Both the position numbers and the translations under genes were made by a program. Of a stretch of DNA of 9,158 nt, positions 7,353 to 9,158 are shown piece after piece (position 1 is the first letter of the stretch; each line of letters starts with the position of its first letter). Below the pieces are notes generated by a model. That model was not told the origin of the DNA and did not search any database. It saw nothing but the letters and a program-made list of their open reading frames with translations. The DNA is from Terriglobales bacterium (GTDB lineage: Bacteria > Acidobacteriota > Terriglobia > Terriglobales > Gp1-AA117): positions 1-9,158 of the forward strand of contig JASLFF010000708.1 in NCBI GenBank assembly GCA_030150795.1, given 5' to 3'.

Positions 7353-7378
7353 TAAAAAATTAGCCGCATTTACTGCGG
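7353..7378 (-). terminator. Weak intrinsic terminator or attenuator at the end of the beta-helix gene
   Basis: In the minus sense CCGCA, loop GTAAA, TGCGG (7378 to 7364) is followed after CTAA by six Ts (7358-7353). The hairpin overlaps the TAA stop at 7370-7372. The stem is only 5 bp, so termination would be partial and read-through into the downstream genes is likely. Confidence 0.35.
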
Positions 7379-8281
7379 GGTTAGATTCGGCGCGGTTGGG
7401 GCGCCCGAGCCGGAGTTGAAGTTGTTGCCAAAGGACTTAAGCGTTCCGTTCGCTCCAATCACCATACCATTCAGATTGTCATGCATCGTAACATTGGATA
7501 TCCGCACGGTAGCTGCGGCAGTCCCGCCGCCCGCTTGAACGCCGGTGATGTTGTTGGCGGAAGTTGAGCTTGTTATATTCAGTTCAGCAGTCCCAGCACT
7601 TGCGGAAGCAATAAAGCCCGCTGATGCATTTCCTGAAGCAACACTATTCGTTACGGTTATCCGGCTGAAGCTTCCGGCAATGACCCCGAACGTGCCGCCC
7701 AAGTCAAAGCGAGAGCCGTCAATAGCAACCGACGTATTGAGAGCAGCAGACTGAACGGAGAGACCGGCCCCTCCAACGTTCTGGACGACCGTGTTGCGAA
7801 CAAATGCTTGTCCGCCGTCAGCTTTTGCAATGTCAATTCCATTGGTGGTGAAGCCGAAGATATCGCAGTTTTCAATAGTCAGCGCTTTGCCTGAAAGCCA
7901 GCGGATGCCATTGAGGCCTCCGGCTCCGCTTCCGGAAATGCCGTTGATCCGGAGGTTTCTGATAATCACAACATCGGATGGTCCGGCCTGGACCACGATG
8001 CCGTTGGTGCCGCTGACGAGAACTGAAGCTACCTGTCCACCGCCGCCGTCAAGGGTAATGGCTTTGGTAATGGTAAGGGCGCCGAATCCGGCTGGATCAA
8101 GGGCGTCAATTTCGCCACCGGCGGCAGTCTTGGAGATTGCGCCTGCAAACGTTTTGCACGGGGCAGTGCGGCTGCAGGGATTGGCATCATCGCCTACACC
8201 GGACACCCACGTCCGGGAGGCCTGGGCACCGGCTAGGCCGGCCCACAACAGAACAACAGCAAAAATTTTCATCGTACGCAT
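7370..8281 (-). CDS. Secreted right-handed parallel beta-helix repeat protein
   Basis: The product is 303 residues. The signal peptide is MRTMKIFAVVLLWAGLAGAQA, with likely cleavage at AGA-QA or AQA-S. The mature N terminus has TWVSGVGDDANPCSRTAPCKTF (about 24-45), with two cysteines, then GGEIDALDPAGFGALTITKAITLDGG (about 55-80). This opening is shared by a widespread group of bacterial beta-helix proteins. Repeated turns rich in Asn and Gly follow (IIRNLRING, TIENCDIFGF, VRNTVVQNVGG, ITVTNSVASGN, VRISNVTMHDN). It ends with FGNNFNSGSG. The start at 8281 is supported by GGGAAAG centred about 12 bases upstream; the internal ATG at 8272 is too far from it. The role is probably extracellular polysaccharide binding or cleavage, or a surface scaffold. 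No catalytic residues can be assigned. It is not obviously homologous to the beta-helix protein at 4640-6058 beyond the fold. Confidence 0.83.
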   Translation of the reverse strand: MRTMKIFAVVLLWAGLAGAQASRTWVSGVGDDANPCSRTAPCKTFAGAISKTAAGGEIDALDPAGFGALTITKAITLDGGGGQVASVLVSGTNGIVVQAGPSDVVIIRNLRINGISGSGAGGLNGIRWLSGKALTIENCDIFGFTTNGIDIAKADGGQAFVRNTVVQNVGGAGLSVQSAALNTSVAIDGSRFDLGGTFGVIAGSFSRITVTNSVASGNASAGFIASASAGTAELNITSSTSANNITGVQAGGGTAAATVRISNVTMHDNLNGMVIGANGTLKSFGNNFNSGSGAPTAPNLTPQ

Positions 8282-9049
8282 AGGTGCACTTTCCCTTTCA
8301 ATATTGATTGGCGCCCTTTCCGCCGAGCGGGGCCCTGATCTTCATGGAAGAGGGTTTGCCTGTGTATTGGTGTTCGGGGTAGACGGATCATATCAGAGAA
8401 TCAGCAGCTTGAAATCCAAAGTTGTTGCTGAATTTTCACTCAGAAGTAACAGATAAAGCCCTGAATCCAGGTAGATTTGGAGTCGGTTTTGAAAGACTTC
8501 AGCGGGACAAGTGCAGCGTTCTTGTCAAAAAGTAGAAAAAAATTACCACTCATGACACCGATTCGGCGAAGCGAGTTTAAACGGGGCTTTTCCATATTCG
8601 CTATTGATTCGCATGGTTGCATTGGCTAAAGTACGCATCTACAAGCATGAATTGGCGCATTCAAAGGGATTAACGGGAGGGATGAGGACTCAAACAGCGT
8701 CCTTTCTTGCATTTCCAGCTGCATTGCGATAGCGACAAGTGTCAGGTATGTGCCCGGTCTAAGAGGGATTTGAGGGCTTCGCGGATTTAGTTCCTTCATT
8801 CGCGGCAAAAGCGGCCCCTTCAACTTCGCTCATGTCTTCGACCTACGGCGGAAAGGATTGGCAGGTTGATGCGCGGCGATTTTGCGCCACGCGGCTTATA
8901 CGGAATGGGGGCCGTCAAACCGATTATTAATTTCAGGGAGAAAAAGGCAAACCGCCGTAACCACCTTCGATGCTTTCGCCATGGGTTTGAGCGATCAGAA
9001 CGGCCATAATTGGCAATGAGTACGAAAAATAGGCTTTTGGAGTTTTCCA
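8282..9049. other. Intergenic region, about 770 bp, no convincing gene
   Basis: Short open frames on both strands here encode low-complexity, basic or mixed peptides with no start signal or recognisable family, so I see no gene. Contents noted: an extended -10 candidate at 8387-8395 (-). Arms CCCT/AGGG and CTTC/GAAG with a 3-base bulge at 8333-8354, inside the predicted 5' leader of the 8281 gene. An A-rich tract near 8526-8542. A weak plus-strand promoter-like pair TTGATT/TAAAGT with a 17-base spacer (8604-8632). A short inverted repeat with one mismatch at 8871-8892. The length is large for a simple divergent promoter region. Confidence 0.6.
8387..8395 (-). promoter_or_regulatory. Candidate extended -10 promoter for the beta-helix gene
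   Basis: The minus strand reads TGATATGAT, that is TG, one base, then TATGAT (5 of 6 to TATAAT). The -35 region is poor. Transcription would begin near 8380 and leave a leader of about 100 bases before the ATG at 8281. Confidence 0.35.
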
Positions 9050-9158
9050 ATGAAACCTTGCTGGCGCAAAATTTGTCTGCCTTTGCTTTTGGCCTGCTGC
9101 TTTGCAGCATTGGCCCAGTCCCAGACGTCGGTCGCGGAGCCCAAGAAGGTAATAGAAG
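9050..9158 (+). CDS. Start of a secreted protein (signal peptide only), 3' end missing
   Basis: Only 36 codons are in the window. The ATG at 9050 follows GGAG (9039-9042) with a 7-base spacer, the clearest ribosome binding site in the window. The peptide MKPCWRKICLPLLLACCFAA continues LAQSQTSVAEPKKVIE. It has a basic n-region, a Leu/Ala-rich core and a good signal peptidase I site, ALA-QSQ. LLAC could be read as a lipobox, but the core before it is short, so type I cleavage is preferred. The mature domain is beyond the window, so no function can be given. It faces away from the beta-helix gene across the long spacer. Confidence 0.75.
   Translation, partial: MKPCWRKICLPLLLACCFAALAQSQTSVAEPKKVIE

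Noticed and set aside
8440..8823. Two short minus-strand frames (60 and 65 codons) in the long spacer.
   Set aside because: No ribosome binding site, conserved motif or plausible domain. Composition looks like translated non-coding sequence.
8940..8990. AAAAAGGCAAACC on the plus strand, and CACAGGCAAACC on the minus strand near 8354-8366, resemble the start of a c-di-GMP-I (GEMM) riboswitch.
   Set aside because: The required following parts are missing: no GNRA-capped P1b stem and no GACGCAAAGCC segment follow either copy.
8820..9110. Minus-strand open frame of 96 codons overlapping the start of the 9050 gene.
   Set aside because: It has an Arg/Lys-rich composition, no recognisable family and no start signal. 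It runs antisense over a well-supported signal peptide with a good ribosome binding site.

Overview
The window reads as part of a surface-polysaccharide (exopolysaccharide or O-antigen type) locus from a Gram-negative-like bacterium with moderate GC. The gene style suggests Acidobacteriota: methyltransferases interleaved with a Wzx/MurJ-type flippase, a Wzy-type polymerase and secreted beta-helix proteins whose signal peptides end in Ala-Gln. That assignment is an inference from recalled families; there is no rRNA or marker gene in the window. I see no tRNA, rRNA, CRISPR array, insertion sequence or phage gene.

Layout. 1-578 (-) is the N-terminal part of a class I SAM methyltransferase cut by the window edge. 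614-2092 (-), 35 bases upstream of it, is a 14-helix MurJ/MOP-type lipid-linked glycan flippase. A 151-bp divergent spacer holding a perfect 17-bp palindrome separates it from 2244-3236 (+), a second methyltransferase. Converging on that is 3267-4520 (-), a Wzy-like repeat-unit polymerase. A 119-bp divergent spacer with back-to-back promoter candidates leads to 4640-6058 (+), a secreted pectate-lyase-like beta-helix protein. Then comes a minus-strand series, in transcription order: 8281-7370 (secreted beta-helix protein), 7295-6804 (small secreted protein of unknown function) and 6807-6082 (third methyltransferase, overlapping its predecessor by ATGA). About 770 bp without a convincing gene (8282-9049) precede the start of another secreted protein at 9050 (+), cut by the window end.

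How the parts may work together: the flippase would move undecaprenyl-linked repeat units across the inner membrane and the polymerase would join them in the periplasm. The methyltransferases would decorate sugars or cap chains in the cytoplasm. The beta-helix proteins would bind, trim or modify the polymer outside the cytoplasm. No glycosyltransferase, Wzz/Wza/Wzc or sugar-nucleotide gene lies in the window, so those must be elsewhere if the reading is right. The most interesting non-coding signals are the palindrome at 2212-2228, a long hairpin at 7309-7341 that overlaps the translation-start region of the unknown secreted protein, and the large unexplained spacer before 9050. I did not find a clearly new, self-contained system.
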